Shown here: in pieces, positions 17,778 through 27,502 of the stretch
Layout of the letters: each line of letters begins with the position of its first letter
How positions within the stretch are numbered: position 1 is the first letter of the stretch
Assembly (NCBI GenBank): GCA_030584025.1
Contig: CP129487.1
Span: forward strand, 2,418,001 to 2,482,000
DNA: 64,000 nucleotides
Origin: Cyclobacteriaceae bacterium
Lineage (GTDB): Bacteria; Bacteroidota; Bacteroidia; Cytophagales; Cyclobacteriaceae
Direction: 5' to 3'
Position numbers and translations under genes: made by a program
The notes under the pieces: generated by a model
The model's input: the letters and a program-made list of their open reading frames with translations, nothing else
Database searches by the model: none
What the model was told of the DNA's origin: nothing

Positions 17778-18257
17778 ATGAAAATCTACAACCTGAAAAG
17801 GACTCAATTTTTGCCCATTTCAATCAAGGAAGCCTGGGAATTTTTCTCAAGCCCGGCCAATCTATCGAAAATTACGCCTGAACATATGGGCTTTAAAATT
17901 CTGTACATGTCGGGTGGACCGAAAATGTATCCCGGGCAGGTTATCCGGTACATTGTTTACGGGTTGCCAGGCATACCCATGAACTGGATGACTGAAATTA
18001 CCCATGTTCAGGAGCCCTACTATTTTGTGGATGAACAACGCTTCGGACCGTACGCCTTGTGGCATCACCAGCATCACTTTAAAGAAGTTGACGGTGGTGT
18101 TGAAATGACAGATGAGGTGAATTACGCTATTCCACTTGGCATCCTGGGGCGTTTGGCGAACTGGTTGTTTGTTGCACGTGAAGTAAATCGTATTTTTGAA
18201 CACCGCTACAACGTACTTGAATCGTACTTTACAAAACAGAAGCTTAAAGCCGCATGA
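17778..18257 (+). CDS. SRPBCC-fold (START-like) ligand-binding protein
   Basis: A 159-residue protein: KRTQFLPISIKEAWEFFSSPANLSKITPEHMGFKI at the N-terminus and HHFKEVDGGVEMTDEVNYAIPLG in the middle, both typical of SRPBCC/polyketide-cyclase-like proteins that hold a hydrophobic ligand in a helix-grip fold. It starts 15 bp after the SDR gene and its end overlaps the crtZ start by 4 bp. The same pair, SDR plus SRPBCC, is often seen near photolyase and LitR genes. The ligand is unknown; a terpenoid is possible. Confidence 0.85.
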   Translation: MKIYNLKRTQFLPISIKEAWEFFSSPANLSKITPEHMGFKILYMSGGPKMYPGQVIRYIVYGLPGIPMNWMTEITHVQEPYYFVDEQRFGPYALWHHQHHFKEVDGGVEMTDEVNYAIPLGILGRLANWLFVAREVNRIFEHRYNVLESYFTKQKLKAA

Positions 18258-18745
18258 GTTTGATTACCATTTTAGTTTGCGCACTGATAACCGTTGCTAC
18301 CTTTCTGTTCTGGGAGTTTGTTGCCTGGTTTACACATAAGTACATCATGCATGGTGTACTTTGGGTATGGCACAAGTCACACCACACCGTACATGATCAC
18401 ACGCTTGAAAAAAATGATTGGTTTGCTGTTGTCTTCAGCTTACCCTCCATTGCACTATTCTGGTACTCATCAACCACATCAAACCCATACCTATTTGCCG
18501 TTGCCCTTGGCATTTTATGCTACGGATTGTTTTACCTGATTTTTCATGATGTGATTGTACACCAACGCATCAAATGGCGTCCCGCTAAGCGAAGCAAATA
18601 CCTGCAACGCATGATCCATGCACACTATGTGCATCATGCCAAGCATACTAAAGAAGGTTGTGAAGCTTTTGGTTTTTTGTATGCTCCTAAAAAATACGAA
18701 CCCAAAAATTTCGTGTTTAAGAAAGAAAGACAAGCAACCCAATAA
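18254..18745 (+). CDS. crtZ: Beta-carotene hydroxylase CrtZ
   Basis: The 163-residue membrane protein has the His-box pattern of fatty-acid-hydroxylase-like carotene hydroxylases: HKYIMH (28-33), HKSHH (40-44), HDVIVH and HAHYVHH. These bind a di-iron centre. Hydrophobic segments lie at the N-terminus and around residues 57-100. It hydroxylates beta-ionone rings, giving zeaxanthin-type pigments. ATG overlaps the SRPBCC stop; crtYcd follows after 3 bp. Confidence 0.95.
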   Translation: MSLITILVCALITVATFLFWEFVAWFTHKYIMHGVLWVWHKSHHTVHDHTLEKNDWFAVVFSLPSIALFWYSSTTSNPYLFAVALGILCYGLFYLIFHDVIVHQRIKWRPAKRSKYLQRMIHAHYVHHAKHTKEGCEAFGFLYAPKKYEPKNFVFKKERQATQ

Positions 18746-18748
18746 GGT

Positions 18749-19447
18749 GTGTTCAACGAACGGTATCTTTATCTCGCCCTCGATATATTTTCGATAAGCT
18801 TACCGCTTATATTCAGTTTCTATTCTCCGTCCCCATTCTATAAAAAATGGAAACACTTGTGGATAGCCATTTTAATTCCGGCCATTCTTTTTATTGTGTG
18901 GGACGAATGGTTTACCCAAATGGGTATTTGGGGTTTTAACCCGCGCTATTTAACCGGCATATACCTGGGCAGCTTGCCTTTGGAAGAAGTCCTTTTCTTC
19001 ATTTGCATTCCGTATGCATGTGTATTCACCTATCATGCCTTGAACTACCTCATTAAAAAAGATTACCTGGGCCCGTACCAAAAATCAATCACCATATTTC
19101 TGGTTGGATTGCTGGTGACCATTGGTGCCTTACATTATTCAAACTGGTATACAGCAGTTACTTTTTTCTCACTGGCGCTCTTCCTGCTATTCCTGATTTA
19201 TGGTCTGAAAGTAAATTACCTGGGAAGATTTTATGTAGCCTATTTCTTCATTCTCATTCCGTTCTTCCTGGTTAATGGCATTTTAACCGGATCGTTTATT
19301 GACGAACAGGTAGTGTGGTACAATGATGCCGAGAATTTAGGGCTGCGTATGGGCACCATTCCTTTCGAAGACACGTTTTATGGAATGTTGCTCATTCTGA
19401 TGAATGTAGTTATACTGGAAGAGCTACAAAAAAAATCCCGCGGCTGA
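18749..19447 (+). CDS. crtYcd: Lycopene cyclase, fused CrtYcd type
   Basis: The 232-residue polytopic protein is two tandem lycopene-cyclase domains. The first carries LPLEEVLFFICIPYAC (about residues 75-90) and the second IPFEDTFYGMLLILMN (about 203-218), the paired PxE(E/D) motifs of the heterodimeric CrtYc/CrtYd cyclases, here fused. It makes beta-rings on lycopene, the substrate of CrtZ. The start is a GTG at 18749, 3 bp after crtZ. It is the last gene of the light/carotenoid island. Confidence 0.92.
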   Translation: MFNERYLYLALDIFSISLPLIFSFYSPSPFYKKWKHLWIAILIPAILFIVWDEWFTQMGIWGFNPRYLTGIYLGSLPLEEVLFFICIPYACVFTYHALNYLIKKDYLGPYQKSITIFLVGLLVTIGALHYSNWYTAVTFFSLALFLLFLIYGLKVNYLGRFYVAYFFILIPFFLVNGILTGSFIDEQVVWYNDAENLGLRMGTIPFEDTFYGMLLILMNVVILEELQKKSRG

Positions 19448-19491
19448 TCTTCCGCAGGACTATATAAATTAATTGGCTTGTTTGTTGTGAA

Positions 19492-19779
19492 CTACTCCAC
19501 AACCTCAGCACTCTTTAATTGCTTCTCCTTTTTCGGCTTAAGTCCGTTCGACTTAGCAGCCTTTTTTTCGGCCTTGGCAACCTTCTTTTCAAGTTTTGCA
19601 GCTTCCTTCTCTGCCCGCTTTGTATCTTTTACTACCGCAGATGCAAGTTTCTTAGAAGACTTGTTGATAAGCTTCTTTACTTTTTTAGATGGTTTGGAAT
19701 CTTCTTGTGCAACGGCATCTTTCAATACGCCAGAAAACTTACCTTTTAAGTCCTTTTTTAACGCTTTTACCTTATTCAT
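19492..19779 (-). CDS. Lys/Ala-rich small basic protein, histone H1-like composition
   Basis: A 95-residue protein with about one third Lys: MNKVKALKKDLKGKF at the start, then KRAEKEAAKLEKKVAKAEKK in the middle. It resembles the Lys-rich tails of bacterial histone H1-like proteins and could bind DNA or RNA. I prefer it over the opposite-strand ORF, which is a Phe/Leu/Ser-rich mirror. No domain can be assigned with confidence. Confidence 0.6.
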   Translation of the reverse strand: MNKVKALKKDLKGKFSGVLKDAVAQEDSKPSKKVKKLINKSSKKLASAVVKDTKRAEKEAAKLEKKVAKAEKKAAKSNGLKPKKEKQLKSAEVVE

Positions 19780-19863
19780 AATCCGCTATTGATTAAGCAT
19801 TGAAGGTAGCGAATGTTGCCAAAACCTTAACTCTGTTAACAATAATTTAATATTGAAAAGAGA

Positions 19864-19886
19864 AAAGCGCTCAAAATGAGCGCTTT
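19864..19886 (-). terminator. Terminator after the ABC permease genes
   Basis: AAAGCGCTC, five-base loop, GAGCGCTTT: a perfect 9-bp stem. Read on the minus strand it is followed by TTCTCTTTTC, 8 bp after the stop of the last permease. Confidence 0.75.
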
Positions 19887-19893
19887 ACAAAAT

Positions 19894-22302
19894 CTATTCG
19901 TAACGAAGAGAATTAACCGGATTCGACCGGGCAGCTTTTAATGCCTGAAATCCGATGGTTAGGGTGGCAATCAAAAACGCCAGTAAGCCTGCAATCATAA
20001 AAACCACAAAACTCAGGTCAATCCGGTAAGCAAAGTCCGCCAGCCACTCACCCATAAAATACCAGGCCGGTACAACTGCCAGAATAAACGAGATTCCAAC
20101 CAATAACATAAACTCTTTAGACAAGGTGTAAACCAAGCCTTGTGTAGAGGCTCCTAAAGCTTTGCGTATTCCAATCTCTTTGGTTCGTTGTTCGGTAAGG
20201 AAAGCTGCCAAAGCGAACAATCCTAAACATGAGATAAAAATAGCCAACGATGAGAACACCATAAATAAATCGCGCATACGCATCTCGGCACGGAATAAGG
20301 CATCAAAATCCTGATCCATAAAGGAATATTCGAAGGGAACACCGGGTGCCATTTCCTTCCACAGGTTTTCCATGCTGGCAATGGCATCTGTTGGATTGCC
20401 AGAGTAACGAACCATAAGTTGCCGTGAAATATCCGTTAGTTGCATGATCAGTGGACGGATTTCATTTTTTAACGATTCGTAATTAAAATCCTGAATGACT
20501 CCGATCACAGTTAATTTTTTGGCACTGCTCCCACTGAAATCCGTAATTTCAGATCCGATAGCATTTTCCATCGTCCAGCCCAATTCACGAACCGCTGATT
20601 CATTGATTAAACAGGCCGATGAATCCGAAGCAATATCTCTCGAAAAGAATCGGCCGTCTTTAATACCAAATTTCATTACGTTCTGATGATCCCAATCTGC
20701 GAAGTACGATGCAAGCAAATGATCTTGCTCAGAACCGGCTATCCGAAAAACATTAATATTATTAATACCCGGAAACAAATTATTGGTATAAGATGACGCG
20801 GAAATTCCAGCAAGCTGATCGACACGGTCTTTAAATGCTTTGCGGTTATCACTGAGGTTCCGCATGTTTTGAACAGTAATTACCCGATTCTTATCAATAC
20901 CCAGATTTTTACTTTGCATAAAATTCAGTTGCTGAAAAACAACCAATGTTGCCGCAATTAAAAAAATAGACACACTGAACTGAACCACAACCAGCGCACT
21001 TCGAATGCCCTTGGTTTTCATTCCCGAACGCAACTTGCCTTTTAATACTTCAACCGGATTGAAAGAGGTTAAATACAAGGCCGGATAACTGCCTGCCATA
21101 AAGGCTATAAAAAATACGAGTCCAACCGCAACCAACACAAATAGCGGATCCATTAATGAAGTTACAGACAACTGTTTACCGGATAGCAGGTTGAACGATG
21201 GCATTAACACATAGGTGAGTACAAGCGCCAATACGATAGCCAGAACACTGTAAACAAATGACTCAGCTAAGAATTGTGTTACCAATTGCCTGCGAAAAGA
21301 ACCCAGCGTTTTTCTAAGGCCAACTTCCTTTGCCCTGCCAGCCGAACGGGCTGTAGACAGGTTCATAAAATTGATACAGGCAATCAACAGAATGAATACA
21401 CCCACCGCTATAAAAATGTATACATACTTGATATCGCTCGCTGGTTCGTAATCATCTGGAAATACATTTCGCAGATGAGAATCAACCAACGGGTAAATCA
21501 CATAACTATAAATACCGCCCTGCTTTTTGAATTCCTCGAATGTTAAACCCAATTGTTCCACTTCTGGCCCGACATGCTTTTCGACCAACTCCTCAAGTTT
21601 TGCATTAATCACACTAGCGGAAGTCTGATCATCTTTTTTAACATAGGTTTGCATGGAGTTGCCCGTCCAACCCTTGTACATGATGTTGTCTACAGAACTC
21701 AACGACAATAGGGCACTAAACTGAAAATGTGAATTGTGAGGAGTTTCACGGGCAATGCCTGTTACTTTATATGCTCGCTTGTCAGGTCCAATGCTTATCA
21801 GTTTTCCAAGTGTAGTACCCTGCTCAAAATATTTATTGGCTATCTGTTCGGTAAGTACCACCGAATTGGGTTCTCTCAGTACATTTTGAATATCGCCTTC
21901 AAGCAACTCGAAAGAGAAAAATGAAAAGAAATTTGAATCCGCATAGAAGATCTTCTTTTCACTAAACGACTTATCCTCGTACGCGAATACCACCGTGTTT
22001 GATGCCGGCCAAATACGGGTATAATCAGTAATGCCCGGAATCTCTTCCTTCATGGCAAGGCCAACCGGATAACTTGAGCTGGTTGTGTTGAACTCCTGCC
22101 CCGCCATTCGGCCGGTTAATCCGATTCTGTAAATCGATTCGGCATCCTTATGGAACCGGTCGTAACTCAATTCGTCTTTAATGTAAACGAAAATGAATAA
22201 GCAGGCCGTTAACCCAACGGTTAAGCCTGAAATATTAATGGCGGCAAAAAACTTGTGTTTGCGAATATTACGCAGCGCTACAAGGATATAGTTGCGGATC
22301 AT
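19894..22302 (-). CDS. MacB/FtsX-type ABC transporter permease (copy 1)
   Basis: The 802-residue protein has the double architecture of large Bacteroidota permeases. An N-terminal membrane helix (FAAINISGLTVGLTACLFIF) precedes a periplasmic MacB_PCD region, and an FtsX block follows (IACINFMNLSTARSAGRAKEVGLRKTLGS). Then comes a second helix, a second periplasmic part and a C-terminal FtsX block (RTKEIGIRKALGAS). It ends ARSNPVNSLRYE. It should move a peptide, lipid or drug across the envelope with the ATPase at 27503. It is last of three tandem permeases. Confidence 0.92.
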   Translation of the reverse strand: MIRNYILVALRNIRKHKFFAAINISGLTVGLTACLFIFVYIKDELSYDRFHKDAESIYRIGLTGRMAGQEFNTTSSSYPVGLAMKEEIPGITDYTRIWPASNTVVFAYEDKSFSEKKIFYADSNFFSFFSFELLEGDIQNVLREPNSVVLTEQIANKYFEQGTTLGKLISIGPDKRAYKVTGIARETPHNSHFQFSALLSLSSVDNIMYKGWTGNSMQTYVKKDDQTSASVINAKLEELVEKHVGPEVEQLGLTFEEFKKQGGIYSYVIYPLVDSHLRNVFPDDYEPASDIKYVYIFIAVGVFILLIACINFMNLSTARSAGRAKEVGLRKTLGSFRRQLVTQFLAESFVYSVLAIVLALVLTYVLMPSFNLLSGKQLSVTSLMDPLFVLVAVGLVFFIAFMAGSYPALYLTSFNPVEVLKGKLRSGMKTKGIRSALVVVQFSVSIFLIAATLVVFQQLNFMQSKNLGIDKNRVITVQNMRNLSDNRKAFKDRVDQLAGISASSYTNNLFPGINNINVFRIAGSEQDHLLASYFADWDHQNVMKFGIKDGRFFSRDIASDSSACLINESAVRELGWTMENAIGSEITDFSGSSAKKLTVIGVIQDFNYESLKNEIRPLIMQLTDISRQLMVRYSGNPTDAIASMENLWKEMAPGVPFEYSFMDQDFDALFRAEMRMRDLFMVFSSLAIFISCLGLFALAAFLTEQRTKEIGIRKALGASTQGLVYTLSKEFMLLVGISFILAVVPAWYFMGEWLADFAYRIDLSFVVFMIAGLLAFLIATLTIGFQALKAARSNPVNSLRYE

Positions 22303-22352
22303 ATGGATTTTGGGTTATGCAGTTAGGATGCTGATTATTTTCAAAAGGTTGC

Positions 22353-24782
22353 TTACTCACTTTTAAGATTTTCAACCGGGTTAATAAAAATGGCCTGAAG
22401 AGTTTGAGAGCCGATGGTAAACAGGGCAAAAAAGGCAAGGATAAAAACCCCAAGACCAATGGTCATAAAATCTACCGTAACGTGGTAAGCGAGGTTTTCA
22501 AGCCAAAACGTGTTTAGGAAATAAGCGGCAGGAACAGCTACGGCCAGGGCAATAACCAATATGACGATGTACCCTTTCGACAAGGTAAACACCAAGGCGC
22601 TGTTTGAACTGCCTAATATTTTACGCATGGCAATTTCCTTCTTTCTCGACTCCAATGAATACGTTGCCATTCCCAACAGACCGAGGCATGAAATGGTAAT
22701 GGCGATAAAGGCTATGAAGCCCAATAGCCTGATGAGGGTACCGAAAACAATATCGAATAACTTACCCATCTCTGCTTCAAAATCCTTTACCTCAACCTTA
22801 AGCCCGGGGTTAACAACCGACCATGCACGCTCAGCGCTTTTAGTTACATCTTCGAAACTACCGGAATATGTTACCTGAAGTAATCTGTACTCATCAGGAT
22901 TATACATCAGCGCCAGCGGTTCAAGGCTTTCAGCAAAAAGTTCAAAATGATAATCTTTAACTACCCCAATGATTTGCTTTTCGGAGGAATCTCGTTTCAT
23001 AATCAACACTTCACCAATAGCTTCTGCAGGAGAATTAAAATGAAATTCCTTTAGTGCAGTCTCATTCAACACAATAAAATTACGATTTGACTCCCCTGCT
23101 TCCGGAGCAAAGAATTTACCTGCCGCTAACGTAAGCTCCATGTTAGCCAGGTAATCTTCATCCACAGAAAAGTAACTCAGGCTCTTCCCTTCCTTTTCGC
23201 TCAATGAGCGCAAAAAATCTCCTCCATATTGAATACCAGCTAATGGAATATGCGAGGCAGCTGAAACGTTCTGAACATTGGCCTGCTTGAGCAGTTCAGT
23301 TTTTAGATTTAAAATTGATGTCTCCCCCTTCTGAATGATTATTTTATTTTCAGACGAAAATCCATTGTCGTGATGGGAGAACAAACTGAGCTGGTTGTAC
23401 ATCACAATCACGGTTAGTATGAAAATCATAGCCACAGAGAACTGTACAACCAATAACGTTTTGCGCAAACCCACCTTAGACATCAATCGGGTATTGCCCA
23501 GGTTCTTCAATACTTTTACAGGTTGAAAGCCGGACAGGATACCGGCCGGAAACAATCCGGCCAGCAAACCGACCCCAATCGCCAAAATGAAAAACAAGCC
23601 ATACACAACGTAGTTTGCGGATAAGTTCCACTTCAGAAACCGGGCAAACGCGAGATCAACCACAAAAGGCTTAAGAAAATAAATCATACCGATGGCGAGG
23701 ACGAGAGCGAATAAGGAAACGATTACAGATTCGCTTAGGAATTGGGTGAATAATTGCCAACGTGTTGCCCCCGTTACCTTACGTACGCCAATTTCACGTG
23801 CTCTGGTAAGTGACCGAGCTATGGACAGGTTGGTAAAGTTGAAACACGAAGTGATCAGGATGACACCCGCGAGGCCTGCCAAAAAATAAACGATAAACCA
23901 AGGCATAAACGGCCCGATTGGGTTATTTAACATTTTACCCGGAATGATCTCTAACAGATTTTGATAACTGTACTTAACTTCCGTTGTATTGGGTTCAATC
24001 AGGTTACTGAAATGATCGGCACTGATTTTTGCAAGGTGAGGTTCAATATCTTTAATTGTCTTACCCTCTTCTACCAACACATATACCCAACCCTGTGTGA
24101 AATTATGCCAGTTGTCCAGATCGTTTCCCAACACACCTGTTGCCTCCAGACTTTGAACCGTAGCCATACTGGCAAAGGCTTCCGCCACAATATGCGACCG
24201 ATGTTCTGTCTCCTTAATAACACCGGTTACTTTATACGTTCCCAGCTTCCCAACTTTAAAAGATTCCCCTACAGGGTTTTCAACTTTAAAAAGTTTACGC
24301 GCTGTCTTTTCAGTAAGTACTACCGAGTATGGTTCCTGAAGTGCAGTGGCTGCATCACCATATAATAGCTCATGTTGAAAAAGGTCCAGAATCTCAGGAT
24401 CAGCAAAAAAACCACTGACAGGAATATTTATATCGCGACTGGGTTCAACTTCAACCCAATGATTGCCAAACCCGCGCATGATCCGCACGGCCTTTTCAAC
24501 TCCGGTGTAATTGTTTAATAGCTCATCCTTTATAGGTAAGGTAGTGGTGGCGAACTCTTTACCCGGTGCTCCATTTAATTCTTCCCAGTAAGGGATTGAT
24601 GTAATTCTGTAAATACGGTCAGCAAATTGATTATGCCGATCAAGCATCATCTGATCGGCCACCAGCATCATAATGGCCATACAAATAGACATGGCTACAG
24701 CCAAACCAAAAATGTTGATAAAGGAGAATACCTGGTACTTAAGAATATTCCGTACAGCAATGGCCACGTAGTTTTTTAACAT
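22353..24782 (-). CDS. MacB/FtsX-type ABC transporter permease (copy 2)
   Basis: 809 residues with the same plan as its neighbours: N-terminal helix (VFSFINIFGLAVAMSICMAI), MacB_PCD, FtsX (CFNFTNLSIARSLTRAREIGVRKVTGA), second periplasmic domain, and a C-terminal FtsX block (SRKKEIAMRKILGSSNSALV), ending INPVENLKSE. It is 50 bp from copy 1. The three copies are clearly paralogous but divergent, so they may form different pairings rather than be redundant. Confidence 0.92.
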   Translation of the reverse strand: MLKNYVAIAVRNILKYQVFSFINIFGLAVAMSICMAIMMLVADQMMLDRHNQFADRIYRITSIPYWEELNGAPGKEFATTTLPIKDELLNNYTGVEKAVRIMRGFGNHWVEVEPSRDINIPVSGFFADPEILDLFQHELLYGDAATALQEPYSVVLTEKTARKLFKVENPVGESFKVGKLGTYKVTGVIKETEHRSHIVAEAFASMATVQSLEATGVLGNDLDNWHNFTQGWVYVLVEEGKTIKDIEPHLAKISADHFSNLIEPNTTEVKYSYQNLLEIIPGKMLNNPIGPFMPWFIVYFLAGLAGVILITSCFNFTNLSIARSLTRAREIGVRKVTGATRWQLFTQFLSESVIVSLFALVLAIGMIYFLKPFVVDLAFARFLKWNLSANYVVYGLFFILAIGVGLLAGLFPAGILSGFQPVKVLKNLGNTRLMSKVGLRKTLLVVQFSVAMIFILTVIVMYNQLSLFSHHDNGFSSENKIIIQKGETSILNLKTELLKQANVQNVSAASHIPLAGIQYGGDFLRSLSEKEGKSLSYFSVDEDYLANMELTLAAGKFFAPEAGESNRNFIVLNETALKEFHFNSPAEAIGEVLIMKRDSSEKQIIGVVKDYHFELFAESLEPLALMYNPDEYRLLQVTYSGSFEDVTKSAERAWSVVNPGLKVEVKDFEAEMGKLFDIVFGTLIRLLGFIAFIAITISCLGLLGMATYSLESRKKEIAMRKILGSSNSALVFTLSKGYIVILVIALAVAVPAAYFLNTFWLENLAYHVTVDFMTIGLGVFILAFFALFTIGSQTLQAIFINPVENLKSE

Positions 24783-24792
24783 ACCAAAATGG

Positions 24793-24857
24793 AATTAGGA
24801 TTTAATGAACGAAGCAAAAAGTTCAGGAAGGTTGGAACTTAGACGCTAATCCTAATT
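24793..24857. repeat. Inverted repeat between permease genes
   Basis: AATTAGGATT at 24793-24802 and its exact complement AATCCTAATT at 24848-24857, separated by 45 bp, in the 121-bp gap between permease copies 2 and 3. It could be an operator or an mRNA structure controlling the downstream copies. No T-run follows, so it is not an ordinary terminator. Confidence 0.4.
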
Positions 24858-24903
24858 TCAGGTTACAGACAAAGACGTAGAATCTTTAAAATTTTCATCT
24901 TAA

Positions 24904-27288
24904 TTACTCATCGCGCAATACATTAACCGGATTCATCCGGGCGGTATTGTAGGTTTTCATGCCCACCGTAAGTGCTGAAGCCACCAGAATAATCAAAGAC
25001 GAAATGATCATGGTGGTTACTGTAGCATTTTGATAAAATTTCCAGATGCTGCTCATCAACATGCCAGACATATAATATCCACCGGCAACACCCAGCCCAC
25101 AGGCAATAATCAAAATAATGGCGAACTCCGTATTGATAACACGCGAAATATTTGAAATGGAAGCACCCAATACTTTACGTACTCCAATTTCTTTCATGCG
25201 TTTAATGATGTTTAACGATACCAGTGTAAACAATCCGGTAATTGACAACAACACGGCAACGATTCCCAGAAACACAAACATCTTCACAATATTTGTATTG
25301 ACGGTAATGGCCTCGACATTCTCATCGTCCATAAAACGGCTGGCAAACTTGCGATTTGGATAAACTTCCTTCCATCGCTCCTCCATGTATTCATTTACAG
25401 CCACGATTTTATCGGAAGGTGCGCTTACCAACAAGTGGCGATACTTTTCAGGGCCACCATAACGGATCATTAGTGGTTCATGCTCACGCCACAACCCATT
25501 TGTGTACACATCTTTCACTACTCCAACCACATACAACTTAACCGTGTCCATCCACACCACTTCTTTACCCAACGGTTGATCCCAGCCAAACTTTGCCGCC
25601 AATTTTTCCGTAATGATTACCGACTCCTTCTTGTCGGTTTCAGAATCTCGTTCAAAGTCGCGGCCACTCTTTAATATAAGCCCTGCAGTTTTGAGGTAAT
25701 CCGTACCTACGTGCATAATATCCACTTCAATCTCAGTTGTTTCATGCCGGATGGGATCATTATACATGCTGGCAAAAATGTGATGCTCTGACCCAGCCAC
25801 TGAAATTACATCCGGATGTTGAAGCATGATATCGCGTAAAGCGTTAAACTCGGCTTCACCGTTGATCCACGTGAACAGTACTTCCTTCTGCTTAAATCCC
25901 AGGTCGAAATCGCGCTGGTATTTGGCATTCTCGGTAAACGCAATACTGCACACAATACCGACTAATGAAATAGCAAATTGGAGGGTTAATAATACCCGGG
26001 TAAAATAATTTGTTCCACCAAACTTCAGTTTGCCTTTTAATATGGTAGTGGGTTGAAACTTGCTGATATAAAATGCAGGATAACTTCCGGCCAATAAGCC
26101 GGTAAAGGCCAGTATGCCTATCATGACAAAGAGAAAATCGGGCTCACCAAAATAATTGGTGGTGAGCTTCATGTATGGCCAGAGTGAATTGAAGGCCGGA
26201 ATCAACAGGAAATCAGCTATCAACATACCAAAGACCAGGGAGATAAAGCAAACCAACATGGTTTCGCCAATAAATTGAACGATGAGCTGTGCGCGCATAC
26301 TGCCCATCACTTTTCTGATGCCAATCTCCTTTAACCTTCTGGATGAAATGGCGATGGATGTATTGGTGAGGTTAAAGCAGGCAATCAACAGCACAAATAT
26401 TCCCATAACGGCAACGCCTACCACCGCAGCTATAGGAGAAGCATCACGTGTCCAGGAGCCTGGACGTTCGGAATACGTATCGCGAACAGCCATACCTACA
26501 AATGAATCAAGTTTGAATGCTGTGATGACGAAATCCTCCCTGACCTTATTGTTATTTTCTATGAATGGCTTAAGCTGTGTTTCAATACTTGAAATGCGGG
26601 CTGGGTCCGGTATTTGCAAAAACAAGGTATTCCGGTAATACCAATTTAGTCCTTGTTGTAGATCCGGAGCCACATCCCAGTAATTATCATACAAAGCAAA
26701 AGCGTGGTCGTTAAAGCTGGTGTTAATAGGTGATGTTTTGTAAACTGCTGCTATTTCATATTCCTTTGTTTTCCCATCGCCCAAAATATGGGTAAGGGTC
26801 TTACCGAGCACATCCGTGCCACCAAATAACCGAAGAGCAAGTTCATCACTAATCAATACGCTGGTTTTATTTTTAATTGTAGATGGTGAACCTGATAGAA
26901 ATTCGTAGGTAAACATGTCAAAAAAGTCAGGATCGACATACGACATGTTGGAATCAAAAATCTCATCTTCAATTTTAAATTCAGCGTACGTACCCGAATA
27001 GCGTGTTAAGGCCTTTACGTCTTTAATGTTTTCACGCGCCACTGCCCCTAATGGTACCGGAACATGGCCGAATTCTGTAGCCTGTCCCTGGAAACTCCGG
27101 ATGGAATTTACCCGATAGATTTCGGATGCCTGCTTATGGTGGCTATCGAAACTTGCGTTGAAATCCCAGTTATAATATGCGGTAATGCAACAGGCTATAG
27201 AAATAGCCATGCCTAGTATATTGATGAAGATGTACAGTTTGCTCTTCATCATGCTGCGGAAAGTAATGAGTAAATAATTTTTGATCAT
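24904..27288 (-). CDS. MacB/FtsX-type ABC transporter permease (copy 3)
   Basis: 794 residues with an N-terminal helix (LYIFINILGMAISIACCITA), a MacB_PCD region, FtsX block (CFNLTNTSIAISSRRLKEIGIRKVMGSM), a second periplasmic region and a C-terminal FtsX block (RMKEIGVRKVLGASISN), ending ARMNPVNVLRDE. It is the first of the three permeases in transcription order and is 214 bp from the ATPase gene, with a terminator in between. Confidence 0.92.
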   Translation of the reverse strand: MIKNYLLITFRSMMKSKLYIFINILGMAISIACCITAYYNWDFNASFDSHHKQASEIYRVNSIRSFQGQATEFGHVPVPLGAVARENIKDVKALTRYSGTYAEFKIEDEIFDSNMSYVDPDFFDMFTYEFLSGSPSTIKNKTSVLISDELALRLFGGTDVLGKTLTHILGDGKTKEYEIAAVYKTSPINTSFNDHAFALYDNYWDVAPDLQQGLNWYYRNTLFLQIPDPARISSIETQLKPFIENNNKVREDFVITAFKLDSFVGMAVRDTYSERPGSWTRDASPIAAVVGVAVMGIFVLLIACFNLTNTSIAISSRRLKEIGIRKVMGSMRAQLIVQFIGETMLVCFISLVFGMLIADFLLIPAFNSLWPYMKLTTNYFGEPDFLFVMIGILAFTGLLAGSYPAFYISKFQPTTILKGKLKFGGTNYFTRVLLTLQFAISLVGIVCSIAFTENAKYQRDFDLGFKQKEVLFTWINGEAEFNALRDIMLQHPDVISVAGSEHHIFASMYNDPIRHETTEIEVDIMHVGTDYLKTAGLILKSGRDFERDSETDKKESVIITEKLAAKFGWDQPLGKEVVWMDTVKLYVVGVVKDVYTNGLWREHEPLMIRYGGPEKYRHLLVSAPSDKIVAVNEYMEERWKEVYPNRKFASRFMDDENVEAITVNTNIVKMFVFLGIVAVLLSITGLFTLVSLNIIKRMKEIGVRKVLGASISNISRVINTEFAIILIIACGLGVAGGYYMSGMLMSSIWKFYQNATVTTMIISSLIILVASALTVGMKTYNTARMNPVNVLRDE

Positions 27289-27448
27289 GCGAGGGTAGAT
27301 GGTTTACGCTATAAGACTGAATTGTGGCTAAACAGGTTGCATGTCTGCCAAAGAAATGCCAAAGAAATTTTTCGCATTACCAGCGTTCAATACAGGTTTA
27401 ACAAAAGTAAGTTGTTCACTTTCGCACAGCCCTGTGTTCGGTAAATAA

Positions 27449-27478
27449 AAAAAGTCCGAACTATCGTCCGGACTTTTT
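27449..27478 (-). terminator. Terminator after the ABC ATPase gene
   Basis: AAAAAGTCCG, ten-base loop, CGGACTTTTT: a perfect 10-bp stem with A- and T-runs on both sides, 25 bp past the ATPase stop. On the minus strand it ends in TTTTTTTATTT. It separates the adaptor-ATPase unit from the three permeases. Confidence 0.85.
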
Positions 27479-27502
27479 AATAAACAACCTAAACCTATGA
27501 GA

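Noticed and set aside
19478..19792. 104-aa plus-strand ORF rich in Phe, Leu and Ser
   Set aside because: It is the mirror of the Lys-rich minus-strand gene; the opposite strand has a better start and a plausible composition.
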